From the NCBI GenBank assembly GCA_911728435.2, contig OU452206.1, positions 9,516,297-9,580,296 on the forward strand: 64,000 nt of DNA, given 5' to 3'. The translations under genes were made by a program, and so were the position numbers. Of the stretch, positions 13,303-24,929 are shown one piece after another. The stretch comes from Apoderus coryli (taxonomy: Eukaryota; Arthropoda; Insecta; Coleoptera; Attelabidae). Every line of letters starts with the position of its first letter. Position 1 is the first letter of the stretch. The notes beneath the pieces were generated by a model. The model was not told the origin of the DNA. It was given only the letters and a program-made list of their open reading frames with translations, and ran no database searches.

Positions 13303-13385
13303 ATATTTTAAAAGTAATAAAACACAATTTTAAACAGTTACACTACTCGTATAAACATCTAAATAAAATCTTTAAAGTTTTTATT

Positions 13386-13575
13386 TGCCATTTACGATTT
13401 AAGACACATAAAGCTTCTAACAGAGATTTCGCCTGGTCTTTGTAAGCATTAGCAGCTTTGGAAACTGCCCCTCAACATGAGCTGAAGATGTAGGTATTGA
13501 AAGAACGTATTTGGCCATAGTGGCAAGGTTTGGAAAAATACTCCACCATTCTAAAATATCCTCAGTACAAATTTT
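13386..13575 (-). pseudogene. hAT transposase C-terminal dimerisation domain remnant
   Basis: The minus strand reads without interruption from 13575 to a TAG at 13417-13419: TEDILEWWSIFPNLATMAKY, then VLSIPTSSAHVEGQFPKL, then TKTRRNL. This is the conserved hAT dimerisation signature (WW...P-LA--A---L-IP-TSA--ER-FS---...R--L). The usual ER-FS has become EG-FP. After the first stop comes a further TAA. No upstream catalytic core is recognisable nearby, so this is an isolated 3' fragment. Confidence 0.7.
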
Positions 13576-14700
13576 TTACAGCGTAAGTGCGGCGTATATC
13601 CGAACTATCAAGTAATATTAAGTAGCTTGAATTTACTTGATGTCAAGCCAGGCAATACCAACAGGGAATCAAGTAAAGTCAAATAGCGAATTTTGAGAAG
13701 CTTGAGTTTTCAAGTCCAGCCAAGTGTTTTAGAACAATCGCAGGCTACTAGCTTGATGAATCGCTAATAAGAACTTTCAATTCACTCTCATTAATTCGCA
13801 CAGTAAGTCAGTTATTTGTATATGTCGAGTCTTTAGGATTCGTCCCCAGTTCCCCATAGTTCACCTTAAAGGTTCACGGGTGCCTGTAAATTTTTGTAAA
13901 TAAAAATGGACAAAAGAAAAATCTGACTATACATCGACTCACAGAAATTCTTCAAAAATTAATCATTCAAAACTTCAGTAGAAATGCTTATATTTATTGT
14001 ATGCAACGTAGGGAAACATATACTGTAATAAAAAAATTAATGCGGCGTACACAAATGGATCTCAAAATTAATTTAAAAAAAGATGCTATTATTGCCCAAT
14101 ATTTTAAAAACTGGTACCTAACTGATAGATTGGTTTTGTCAATTTTACCTTAACTTTTTGTTTAGTTCACAAATCAAAGAGATTTTTGAGTTATTATAAT
14201 CATTGAATCAAACGAAAATGACCTTTATAAAATGGGCTATCTTCTGCAAATGCCTCCAAATAATATTGGAATCTAAAACACCTGTTAGGTGCAAATGGTA
14301 GCTACTTTACGTAACTAATTTCCACGCAAAGACTGGTGACATGTATAATTAGGCATTAATAATTCTTCTTTTATAATATATTTGTCTATGAGGCCTTAAT
14401 TGTAATTTATGTTTAAAAAAAATACAAATATTAAAACAAATTTTAAAGGTAAATTAAATTGTATGTAAAAAGAAACGTGTTGCAGATGCTTTTCACGCTA
14501 CTTTTTGGATTCAATTTCAATATAGCGTTAAAAATGAGCAAACCTACATTTGGCGGTTGCAACTTAGTGTTTTGACTAAAATCAGTTTCGAATAACTTTC
14601 TATTAAATAAATTTTTTATTAAAGTATATCATATTTATTGATATTATAGCGTTTATGAAACCTCTCAAAACGTTCCAAAGAAATCTGCAAACTACAGTTA

Positions 14701-15634
14701 GTAGGGTTGCCTTTTATATTTCGGGATTAGAGAACAAAAACAAATATTAATCATCGAAAATCACTTTATTGTTTTTCAAAATATTCCCCATGAAGATCTA
14801 TACATTTTTGCATTCGTTTGAACCATTTGTCGAAGCACTTTTGCCACTCTGATTCAGGTATCTCCAAAACATGCATTCTGAATGCAGCAACCGCTTCTTC
14901 AGGTGTCGAAAAGCGTTGACCTCTCAGTTTGTTTTTTACGTGCGAGAATGAAAAGAAGTCATTCGGTGCCAAGTCAGGACTATACGGCGGATGACTCATC
15001 AAATCGATGTTTTGGGTGCTCAAAAATGCATTTGTTTGAGCCGATGTGTGAGAGCTCGCATAGTCGTGGTGAAGAGTGATCCGTCTTCGGCGGTTGGTTT
15101 TCCTGATTTCTTGGAAGACAACTGGCAAACAAATGGTTGGGTACTACTCAGAATTGACTGTTCTGCGTTGTTCTAGTGGTACGGTTGCGACATGTCCAGT
15201 TTTTCCGAAAAAACAGGTGACCATTTGCTTGGTTTTCGGAACAACAACTGATTTTGGACGACCTTCACGAAATTCGTCTTGGAGTGAACTACGATCACGA
15301 TTGAATTCACCATACCATCGATAAACACTGGTCCTTTATGGAAGTTCAATCAATTCAATTCAAAAATTGAATTAAGTACATCCATGCACTGTTGCTGAGT
15401 TAATCCACGTCGAAAGTTGCAAAAAATAATCGCACGAAAATGTTCACGATTTAATTCCATTTTCGGGCCGAGATGAATCTTTTAAGTTACTGTAAACAAC
15501 ACAAATAGCGCGCGTATGTCAAAACGTTCTGAGTACGTATAACCTCAAAAATGCCCAACTTTACGATAGAGCTGTCAGTTGCCAGATTGCAACATCAGGG
15601 TTGCCAAATCCCGAAATATAAAAGGCAACCCTCG
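14701..15634 (-). mobile_element. Mariner element with intact ends, internally deleted
   Basis: Both ends carry a near-identical terminal inverted repeat (AGGGTTGCCTTTTATATTTC and its complement), each flanked by TA (14699-14700 and 15635-15636), the mariner target duplication. The length is 934 bp against about 1.3 kb for a full element. The transposase reads from right to left and has lost its middle. Complete ends mean the copy could in principle have been mobilised by transposase made elsewhere. Confidence 0.9.
14766..15460 (-). pseudogene. Mariner transposase with internal deletion and frameshifts
   Basis: The N-terminus starts at the ATG 15458-15460 (MELNREHFRAII...), with the HTH region TQQQC. 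The frame is lost after NSIF, and SVYRWYGEFNRDRSSLQDEF then appears in another frame. Near 15232 the sequence jumps from KSVVVP directly to KQMVTCFFGKTGHV. The skipped part normally holds the linker and the first catalytic aspartate (DES). The last 120 codons (14766-15128) are open and keep the second aspartate (HHDYASSHT) and the third (YSPDLAPNDF), then the usual tail. No functional enzyme is possible. Confidence 0.88.
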
Positions 15635-15999
15635 TATACAGTGTAAACAAGCCGCAAAACAAAAAAAAAAGTGGATTTATCAGAGCGGGGTCAAATACTT
15701 TTAAAAGTAATTAACTATACCTATAATGACAAATTACCTACTTGATCATGTTTTTGTAATTAATTACAATTACAAATTACTTTTGAAATAAAATTAATTA
15801 ATAAAAATTACAAATTGCAGCAGCTTCTCCAATTTCAATTCCTTTTGCTATTTTGTTGTCAAATCTACAATTCAGCATAAGATTATGAATTTTGAATAAT
15901 CTCTAATGTTGTAATATTAAAACGAGCCATACTATACCTCAAATTTTATGAGTATAGTATTTTGAGATGGACTGGTGAATTATGGGTCAACAAAAAGTA

Positions 16000-16245
16000 A
16001 TTTTTTATGAATTTACCAACGTTTTGCTCAGTTGTGTAGCCGTGCTCAGGGCTACATCAGACGGAAATAATTCTGAAAAGTGACATATAAAAAACAAAAC
16101 AGTACTACGTTAGGCACGTTATTCAAAAAGGAATCTCTTGGCATAAAGATTCCTGGAAATAAAGGTCGAGATTTCTAATGTAGCCTTGAAGAGAATGGGC
16201 GAAACCTTGGTAAATTCATAAAAAAATATTTTTTTATCAACTATC
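16000..16245. repeat. Inverted pair of Penelope-type hammerhead-like units
   Basis: Two units face outward. The right one reads CTAATGTAGCC...GGGCGAAACCTTGG then TAAATTCATAAAAAA. The left one, on the minus strand, reads CTGATGTAGCCCTGAG...AAAACGTTGG then the same TAAATTC tail. Both keep a CTGATG/stem/GAAAC-like layout in degraded form. The arrangement resembles the inverted terminal copies common in Penelope-like elements. Confidence 0.45.
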
Positions 16246-17489
16246 TTCTATCTTCTAGAATTTAAATCAAATTTTTATTAAGATTCAAAACAATCTTGCT
16301 TATAATGTCTGCTTAATGCCTTATTCGTTCTAATTACTCGTCACGGGTGTTGGGTTTTATGCTTATGCACAAAAATATTTCACAACTTAAAAATGTGTGT
16401 ACATAAAAGACATGATTAAATAGGACTTCGGTTATATACCCAGTCTTCGCTGACGGGCGTATCCAGGAAAAGTCCAATACCACATTTACAATTATTAAAC
16501 ATTATTTTTTCCCAAAATGTAATTATTAAATACCTATAGGGTAAAAACTATAAAACAGTAATTTAATTAATACCCTAAGTAAACCCATTAAAAAATGAAA
16601 TCAAATAACTGTAGAATATCAGTTGAAATTTTGGGCAGAAAAAGGTAACAAGCCATTTGAAAGAAGGGGTCAAAGGGAATCATAACAAAGCTATTTCTAC
16701 ATACCACGAGGGCGCCAGACGCCAGTTCATTTACTTTTTTAATTGATCAGTAGTAATATAAAAATTTGTTAAATACGATCAATATGTCATAGAGAAAAAA
16801 TATATTAACTCGTAATGTAAAAAAAAAAACATTTAAATAAGCTCTAATATGCATGAAACGTAAAGTATTTCAAAACGACAACCGCTAAGTGCGGCTGTTT
16901 TATAAAAAAAAAAAGTACCTGGCGCCTATATTATACAATTTTCGTCGAATGAACAATGTTACTTTTATTGGGGTTTGATGTGAAAATGATGTCATTCTAA
17001 AACAGAGAGTAGAAGAAAAAAAGTCTGTATAATGTAGATATGATGTGGTCCCATTAGCTCACGGACACAACGCCGACTCTATATGTAAGTAGAGCCGAAA
17101 AAGAGTTGAAGGACCACTTTAAATTATTTATGTATATTTGGTTTGTTGTTGATGGGACATTTCTTAATGTATGTATTTTATATAGTAACTTTTTATTACA
17201 TGATTTTAAACCCTATAATAAGATTTGTTAATGTAAAATTACTAATTATCAATCAAGTTGCAAATTATCTTTATACTCAGAAGAAAAATATTTTTACAAG
17301 TTGATCCTGATTTAAAGCCTTCCCTAATTTAAAATTAAAGAGACATATATTGGCAACATTATTTGCTGAGCGGGTTACTCTCATTGAATCAAACGCTTTG
17401 TGATCGTATTTGTTATAAATTATTCTTATCATTATTTTATCAAATACTCTATAATTGTTGTAAGTTGTATTTTTGTTTTTAACTGTTAG

Positions 17490-17650
17490 CTGCAGTTTTG
17501 TGTATTTTTTTAATCATATCTATTACTAGGCCCTTGCTGAGAATCAGCTTCGTTGAGCTTGGACCTTTGGCTTTTATAAAATATAAGATTGGAACTTAAT
17601 TTTTTTTTTGACATTAATTTAATTCAATAAATAAATTCCTTATTATTATT
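17490..17650 (+). mobile_element. LINE 3' end with TTA tail
   Basis: Resembles the 3' end at 2815-2970 in layout: a CTGCAG-containing block, a region built around 'GGACCTTTGGCTTTTATA', an AATAAA signal, then TTATTATTATT followed by AAAAG. No coding part can be recognised upstream, so this is a very short truncated insertion. Confidence 0.5.
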
Positions 17651-18989
17651 AAAAGAAAAGTCCAGTTACGACATGATAATCATAGCATATATTATTTTTA
17701 TCATGCTTTCACAATTCATCATAGTCAGGAGCACACAAATCGATTGATTAATGGAACTCTCTTTCTCCAACTGGAACTTCTCATAGCATAACGTAAACAA
17801 CCACCAACATTGATATTGTGCCGGTTCAGTTAGCTTTGGCTGACTTTGAAACGCAGCACCAGTTGCTCATGTGGTACTAGTCAATTTATAATAGCCAATC
17901 CTCAGTTAGTTGAATTTTGTAGTAGTATTTTAGAAAACCAGAACCGCAAAGAAAAAATGTCAAAAGAATGACGCTATCAGGTTGTTTATGTTACCGTTCA
18001 TTCTAAAAATTGTTTAAATGAATTGAAGCTTTAATGAAGTAATTTTGTAGCTACTTACTAATAATAGAATGTGCAAAAATACAGGTACCTATCCAAATAG
18101 AGATAAGCTTACTTAGTAACTTAACAGGTAGAGCTTGATAATAAAAATATATAGTGTATCTATTTACTTGGCAAAACGTTGAACTCAATTTCTAGTAAAA
18201 TTTATTGTGTGTCTACTCAGTTTAATTTCGCGTGCAATGCAAATTGTTTTATATAAATTTATTCCAACGAGTCAACTAACTAACAATTTGACAATAATTA
18301 TTACCTTCGTAGGTACTTAGCGAAGAATAAAACTAATATAACGACTGAAAAAGCTTTGAACTCTTTATTTGTTTTAACAATAGGTCACTCAATAAAGAAT
18401 TTCAAAAGTTAAGCTTTTATCTCAAATTCTAAACGCTCTGCGGAGGAACCGCAATAAATTGTCTTTGTAAGGGTTTTTTTTGTCTCTTAGTGCAGTCTCT
18501 GATCATCAAGTGAACGCTCAATAACAACATGCTATTAACATATGAAATGCCTTGGTTTTTATCACTACCTGGTAAAAGCCTCATTTTCAACTAACATTAA
18601 AAAAAGTATACTAATCCTTATCTTCACTGCACAGATATTTTTTGTTAATCAGTATTTCTAAGATTCAAGATGCTGCTGACATTTGCTTCATGCTCTCGAA
18701 GACGTTATAATATTTTATATGATTTGGTATTAAAATACAAAACAACATATTGCATAATATATGAATTGTAGGCCAGGCATAAAACAAATTTATGAAACAT
18801 CGAAATCTTTTAACTACATTCGAATATTCTTGCTGTCATATAAAGATGGATGCAATTTTAGGGTGTATGAAAATTGCATCAGCAAAAAAAACTGGTAGGT
18901 ATTAGTTATATTAATTTTGAACCCTTAATATTAATTAAGATAGGTGTTCCTCATTTACTTGCACGGCAAGATTTTTTAAAAGCAACTTA

Positions 18990-19340
18990 ATGACTGTTTA
19001 TATAGGCGACATGTACTTATATGAATTTAGACTTTTAGATTTGTGTCATTGCCAAAAACTGGTAAAGTTTTATTGCACAAGTAACAGAAAATGTGATGAA
19101 TTCGCAAATTCCTCAACAAATAAAATTTGCCATCTCGTAAGTCAAATTCGTCAGTACCATAGTCGCTCTGTTTAATTTTTTGGACGATGTTATTAAAGTT
19201 ACTGATGAAGTAAAAACATCAATTCTTATATTGCTCGATAATTCTAAGGCGTGTTTGCTGATTAACCATCAGATCATCCTTGCGATGCTGCGCTTTGTAG
19301 ATTTGGCGAATCGTGTTTATCAACAAATACTTAAAAAAAA
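18990..19340 (+). pseudogene. LINE reverse transcriptase palm fragment
   Basis: Codons ending at 19175 finish with QIRQYHSRSV, matching the SGFR-x-x-HS motif of RT block 2a. From about 19176 the frame reads LDDVIKVTDEVKTSILILLD, then NSKACLLINHQIILAML. This is RT block 3 (LLDFSKAFDTINH...LL--L) with the usual FSKAFD changed to NSKAC. Frames are broken on both sides and no tail is found. Confidence 0.6.
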
Positions 19341-19397
19341 GAATGCATTAATTTTTTGAGACCCTATTTTACTCTTTTCAGTGTATATGCTACCGGA

Positions 19398-19445
19398 AAT
19401 GTATAAAACCGATGAATTGCATTCAATTCGTTGGTTTTATACATT
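19398..19445. repeat. 48-bp imperfect hairpin
   Basis: The outer arms AATGTATAAAACC and GGTTTTATACATT are exact complements. An inner pair (TGAATTG/CAATTC) flanks a short loop. It lies 35 bp from a second, perfect palindrome. Confidence 0.8.
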
Positions 19446-19479
19446 AATTTCTCATACCATATTAATATGACACAATATG

Positions 19480-19523
19480 TTGCACCAACAAATTTGTAAT
19501 TAATTACAAATTTGTTGGTGCAA
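19480..19523. repeat. Perfect 44-bp palindrome
   Basis: Each half is 22 bp (TTGCACCAACAAATTTGTAA plus TT) with no spacer, centred on AATTAATT. No transposon end or coding sequence explains it. Confidence 0.85.
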
Positions 19524-20175
19524 GTCGGCTACTCCCCTAGATTGATAGTATTAAAAAAATACTGTACGCGTAAAGTGGATTTGAAGTAGTTGTGGGAGTA
19601 AGAAATTGCTCTATGCACGACAGATTAATACAATGTTAATGCTTAGAACTATTGAAGAGCCGGTATAATAATTTTTGAATACAGTATTTGAAGAACTTTA
19701 TGTTGTTTGACATTAGACAGGCGCCATGTACTTATAATGATTTTGTGAACGGCTTTTTCGGCATTTTTTCTAACACTTTTTTGTATAAATACGTTAGCGG
19801 ATACTTTTTTGTGTTGAGATAAAACTGATTTTGAATCAGCAATGGTGACAAATCAACAATTTAAAATATTTGTTTTGTTTTCTCTTCTCTCAACTCTTTT
19901 GACATAATTCAAGTACGAATTTAGAAAATACATAACTTTACAATAGAAAAAGTTAACCTGTTCATTGAGATATTATACGAATAAGCATTAAAAATTAAAT
20001 ATATCAGTTGTTTGGAGCATACGTTCGGAAACCTTACACAATTACAGTGAGCCGCTAGTGCGAACCTTTTTTTGTATTGTTTTAAGAGTTGTTTTGTTCC
20101 CTTTTGTTTTTAAACGTATTTGCGTAACGTTTTTAATTTTTTAAACATTAATTAATAAAAAAGACGTAATAAAGT

Positions 20176-21301
20176 TTATATTATAAAGAAATGTGTTTTT
20201 TTAATAATTAGAAAATTGATCTTCCGCTCCAGAATCTCAGAATCCTTGTCGGACAACAATATGGTTGTGTCATTTGCATACAGATAAAGGGTGTGTGAAA
20301 GATCATTTATAAAAAGCAGAAAGAGCAGAGGTCCAAGTACACTGCCCTGAGGCGTTCCCAAACCGATGCTCCGCGACTCTGACACTACCGACTCAACCCT
20401 AACCGCTATTCGTCTATTTGTTAAATATGATCGAATCCATCTGTTAATCGACCCACGTAACCCAAGAGTCTCCAGCTTTGTACACAGGAAATCTCTGTCG
20501 ACCACATCGAACGCATTCGACAGGTCAAACAGGAACGCCACAACATAAAAACCTCCATCCATCAGATCGTGTACTCTCTGAATGAACGGAAGTGTACAGG
20601 TTTCCGTTGAAAAACCCTCCCTGAAGCCGTGTTGACATTCACTCAAAACGTTAGTAAATTTTAAAAATTCAAATATTCTGTCTGCTACACTCTTTTCAAT
20701 AATCTTAGATAAAGTACTTAGCAGGGCTATAGGCCTGTAATTCTCCAGCGCTAGTTCATTACCTTTTTTATATATAGGGATAATGACGCCATTTTTTAAT
20801 TGATCTGGAAATATCCCGCATTGTATCGACATGTTTAGTAACTCGGCTATTACAGGGGAGAGCATATCTAAGGAATGTTTAAATATTTTAATCCATACCA
20901 GTGGACCCTTTGTTTGGGAAGTTCTTGATTGTTCTAGCCACATCATGCGAAGACACCGGAGAGAAAAACATACTCCGAGGATTAAACGGACACACAGTAC
21001 ATGACGCTGAAAAGCCTCCGCCAAAATGAGAGGTCAATCTAGCTTGAATGACCGTAGAAAAATACAAACAGAAGGCCGATGCAACCTCAGTGGGATTATT
21101 GATTATTTTATCATTCTGAGATATTGTCAAGTTCCGCCGCTGTTTCGCCTGTCTACCTGTATATTCACTCAATATATTCCATACAGTCTTTGATTTGTTC
21201 CTTGAATCGGCCAAACAACGAATAAACCGATTGCTCTTCTCGATCGAAAGCATTCGCCTGACCCCACCTCTACGCTCCCTATGTTTGATGCAAGTTGTCA
21301 T
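20176..21301 (-). pseudogene. LINE reverse transcriptase with frameshift and mutated catalytic site
   Basis: Two overlapping frames (20888-21301, then 20176-21024) form one Jockey/R1-type RT with a 1-nt shift near 20890-20900. In order: a linker ending NFPNKGSTGMD, RT1 (IKIFKHS), RT2 (ENYRPIALLSTLSKIIEK), QHGFREG, RT3 (FDLSNAFDVVD), RT4 (LGTPQGSVLGPLLFLLFIND) and RT5. RT5 reads YANDTT instead of YADDT, so the first aspartate of the YxDD pair is now asparagine. Recognisable LINE sequence continues to about 21420. No 3' tail is evident at 20176. Confidence 0.85.
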
Positions 21302-21598
21302 CCTGAATGTGATGTCTTAGCCAATTCATATATTGGAGCTCTGAATGACCTGGGTCTATCAAAACCGGAACGTCTAAGGGGAAATGCGGCCCTAAAACAC
21401 ATTCCATTTATATATTTCTTGACATTCTCTAGATACTTCTAATACACCATCGACTTTGGCGTACCCTATATAGTGTCTTTTTATATATTATATTATTATT
21501 TCTCAATGTTATTTATGTATGTGTTTTACATATGTAAACGAAATTGTGATTTACTGTTTTTTAGCCAAATTGTGGCAAGTTTTTCATTTTAGTAGTGT

Positions 21599-21633
21599 CC
21601 TGATGACGACCTTAGAAAGGTCAAAACATCGGC
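21599..21633 (+). other. Hammerhead-like core motif
   Basis: CCTGATGA, one base, a perfect 6-bp stem GACCTT/AAGGTC with an AGA loop, then AAAACATCGG where related copies have GAAAC. The expected core G is A here, so I expect this copy to be inactive. It lies just before a short AATAAA and TTATTATT tail near 21.69 kb. Confidence 0.4.
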
Positions 21634-21776
21634 AAATGGAACATTAGTGTTTTCTATCATATTGACTTTTAATCAACTAACTGATGAGAATAAAATATTT
21701 ATTATTATTTTTATAAAATTATGAAATTATCGACGTACCTACATCAAATGCCCTTTTACTGCACATGGCAAATTTA

Positions 21777-22646
21777 TAAAGGGTGTCCCTGAATTAACGC
21801 AAGATCTGAATTTGCCGCCATTTATGCAGTAAAGTGTTGGCAACGCTAAAAACAAAACAAATGGACAGCTGACAGTTTAGGGTTAGTAAAAATGGAGCGT
21901 TACATGATAGAACAACGTGTCTTCATTATTGAAGAATATTTCAAAAATAACGAAAGCTTGGCGGCCGCAGTTCGAAAATTTCGTACAAAATATGGTTGGA
22001 GTAGTGTTGACTTCGTGAAGTGTGAATAGATTAATTGAAAAATTCCGGAAGGCAGGATCCCTTGGAGATGCCAAAAATACGTCCAAAAACAAACAAACAA
22101 GTTTGCAGAATGGATTATTCAACATCAATAAATGGATGCTGATTTTGCGAGCAAAATAATCCTAAGCGATGAAGCACATTTTCACTTCAAGGTGAAAATG
22201 TGCTTCACGTTTGTTAATCGCCAAAAGTGCCGCTTTTGGGGTTCTGAGAACCCACATGTGGTTGTCGAAAAACAAATGCATCCACAACGTGGCACTGTTT
22301 GGTGTAGATTTTGGGCTGGAGGCATAATTATGGGGTATTTAAAATCACAGAACAAGCCCATAACCACCCATGCATTAAGGAGGAGATTCAACGCTGCATC
22401 AACGAAATTCCGCTAAATTTATGCAGAATGGTCATGGAAAATTTCGACAAATTTGGATCCAAAAATAGGATGGAGTGCGAATGTGTATGCAAAGCCGTGG
22501 AGGCCATTTGCCCGATGTCTTATTCCATAAATAATAACCCCCTCCTATATGTACTTTATGATTCAATAAAAAACTTACAATCAAAAGACTAAAAATTGTG
22601 TTTTCTATTAAATTCAAATCTTGCGTTAATTTTGGGACACCCTTTA
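21777..22646 (+). mobile_element. TA-flanked DNA transposon relic with long terminal inverted repeats
   Basis: Both ends carry an approximately 35-bp inverted repeat (TAAAGGGTGTCCC, then AATTAACGCAAGAT), flanked by TA at 21775-21776 and 22647-22648. The element is 870 bp and contains a shortened transposase. This is a Tc1/mariner-superfamily layout, distinct in sequence from the mariner at 14.7 kb. Confidence 0.85.
21892..22592 (+). pseudogene. Tc1/mariner-superfamily transposase, internally deleted and frameshifted
   Basis: The start MERYMIEQRVFIIEEYFKNN continues with SLAAAVRKFRTKYGWSS, an N-terminal helix-turn-helix. The frame then breaks. After a shortened linker, FAEWIIQHQ and the catalytic segment ASKIILSDEAHFHF appear (first aspartate in SDEA), then ENPHVVVEKQMHPQRGTVWC. 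Downstream pieces in two frames (KEEIQRCINEI, ENFDKF) are the C-terminal tail. The second and third acidic residues cannot be placed. Near 22180-22205 a small inverted duplication (TTTTCACTTCAAGGTGAAAA) interrupts the catalytic region. Confidence 0.8.
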
Positions 22647-22649
22647 TAA

Positions 22650-23870
22650 TGTGTGTGTACGCTCCCAGTTGACTCCGGATTTATCCAGAAGCATTATTTC
22701 TATAAGTGTATTTGCCTAAGGAAGTTTTCTGTCTATAATATAACGTAATACGAATCTTAAGTAAACAAACCTACACTGACACCTTAATAAATATACCTTT
22801 TATATTACATTTAAATATATCTACTAAGTAGTACCATGAAATTAATTAATCAAAGTCACTCCATTTCAAATTTATTATCAAGAAGCAATTAAAAGAATAG
22901 CCGATGCAAGTTGAGTATAAAAATAATGATTATTCCGATTATTTTTTGGGTGCTCTTTTCGCCGGTGTACCACAAAAGCTGCAAAGGTAAGAAAGAGATG
23001 GGTGCAGAGAAGACAACATAATCCTAATTGATACAATTCCATGGTGGACAGCTATATACGGTGTCGCGGACACAGCGGAGCCGAACCGAGAAAGGGTTTC
23101 GATGTAGTAACAACACAACGTAACATCAGCATCAGACGTCCGGCCGGCGACTTGATATAAAACATCGGCAGGCAGTGGTGGATTGAAATGATTTCTATGG
23201 ATTACGAGGAATCTAATCTAAGCCACTTGGGCTAAGTAGTATCATCTGTAGAGTAGAGAAAAAAAAAACTCTTTGATAAAGGGATTACGTTGATGTTTTT
23301 ATTTAGATTGAGCGTTAACACTGAGAGATTTCTTAACCTGTAATGTTGGGAAAAAGTATACTGCAATAATACAAGTGTTTTTTTTTTCTAACTGATGTGA
23401 CTAGATATTTAAAAAGTTTTATTTTTGACATTTTGAAAGTAGCATTTGTTTGGGTGCTTCTTGAATTTCATAGATACTTTGGTTTAACAAAGTTAAGTTA
23501 ATAATAAGTTGACCTATAGGCTAACCTATGTCGTTGCATATAAAAGTAATTTTTTTTGTATTATTTATTTAACTTCAACCTTGCTAATTATTTTATTATA
23601 GTGACAAAATATATTTTATGCACTTCGGGGATTACATTGGTAGTTTTAATCCCTAATTTTAGGGACTAAAATGGCTCTTTTAATACTGATGAAGTCAGTA
23701 AACATTGACGAAATATTGAGAAGAAGTAGAGTTGATTATAACAAACCGCATACCCGACAGAAAATACCTAAATATATTGTTTTATAGATTTGTACAGTTG
23801 CAAAAAAAACACCAATTTAATAATATACATATATGTTTTTCTTCTAGATTTTTTTGAACCTTCGTTTTTA
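22650..23870. other. No gene seen
   Basis: A somewhat GC-richer patch at 22.96-23.23 kb contains no frame I can match to a family. The rest is AT-rich. Confidence 0.4.
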
Positions 23871-23953
23871 TTAGTTTTGACTTTGGTTTCTTGGAGATGA
23901 GGTTCAACAAATTAAAATTTAAGAAAAATTGTTGTTTTTTTTCATTTTCTTTA

Positions 23954-23988
23954 TTATCGTTTCGATAGAGTCAGCTATCTTCTTCAGG
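23954..23988 (-). other. Hammerhead-like core motif in Penelope-like element
   Basis: On the minus strand: CCTGAAGA, one base, stem GATAG/CTATC with a CTGACT loop, then GAAACGATAA. All named core bases of CUGANGA and GAAA are present, with the same one-base offset before the stem as in the other copies. This is the best-preserved copy in the window. Confidence 0.45.
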
Positions 23989-24200
23989 AGGTAAAACTGA
24001 AAACCATACCTTTATTATCATATATAATCCTATATAAAGATTATGATGTCTTACATCTAACAGTTATTATAACAAGAACAAATAAAATTACCAGTTTGGG
24101 TTTGATGACAACACAAGAAATTTAAAATAAAAATATATTTTTCAGTACACACATTGTCGAGTTAGTTTTGTTTTGGATATACAATAATTTTATAGTGTTT

Positions 24201-24768
24201 AAATGAAAGTTGAATCTCCACAAGATAAATTTAATAGAAACTATCGGCCATACATACATACAATATGGAAAATTGCTGGTTTGGTTAATTGTTACTAAAG
24301 CTTGATTTATTTGTCTGTACTTTTAAGAGCATATTGTAAATTGGAGTCTGGAGACTATCACCTATAACACAACTCATAATCACAATTCATACTAACAAAA
24401 TTTTTTTTATTACGTTTGTCAATGACGTCCTTGCCATTCCGGCTTTAGCAAAACAAACACAATCGTTAAATAATCTTCAAAAACGAAAATTAGATCAAAA
24501 ATATGTAATTGTAATTTTAATTAAATTTTAATAATTCAAATATTTTTCCATAAAATGTTAAGTTAAACGATAACTGCGCATATTGATAAACGAACTAAGA
24601 ATGAGGTGTGTTTCCAGACTTCAATAGAAATTTAATCGAATATTGTATGACTTAGCGTTGTGTTTGTACGATTGTTGACATGCCACTGATGATAGAACTG
24701 GTCTAGTCCCGAAACATGTATGGCCGATAGTTTCTATTAAATTTATCTTGTGGAGATTCGACTTTAAT
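24201..24768. repeat. Inverted repeat within the Penelope-like element
   Basis: Arms at 24201-24253 and 24717-24768 are almost exact complements (GAATCTCCACAAGATAAATT, then ACTATCGGCCATACA). A hammerhead-like motif (GCCACTGATGATAG...CCCGAAACATG, 24682-24724) sits at the inner edge of the right arm. Its stem has one mismatch. Confidence 0.75.
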
Positions 24769-24929
24769 TTAAACACTAAAATTGCAACTCCACTTAAGAA
24801 TGGACTATTTTTTAAAATTACAATAATTTTAGTTGGAATATTATTATTAGGTATACCTATATTTAACACTCTTGTCAACTACGAAACGGAAAAATATGAA
24901 TATTTACAAAAATAAAACAAACAAATGTA

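Larger units (their letters stand above)
15640..18985. other. AT-rich region; repeat scraps only
   Basis: Apart from the inverted Penelope-type pair at 16.0-16.25 kb and a LINE 3' end at 17.5 kb, I see nothing identifiable on either strand. Confidence 0.45.

Noticed and set aside
14882..15324. Plus-strand open frames of 61-82 codons
   Set aside because: They lie antisense to the mariner transposase and are shadows of it.
22960..23230. GC-richer patch considered as a Harbinger-type transposase N-terminus
   Set aside because: Frames break repeatedly and no conserved motif could be confirmed.
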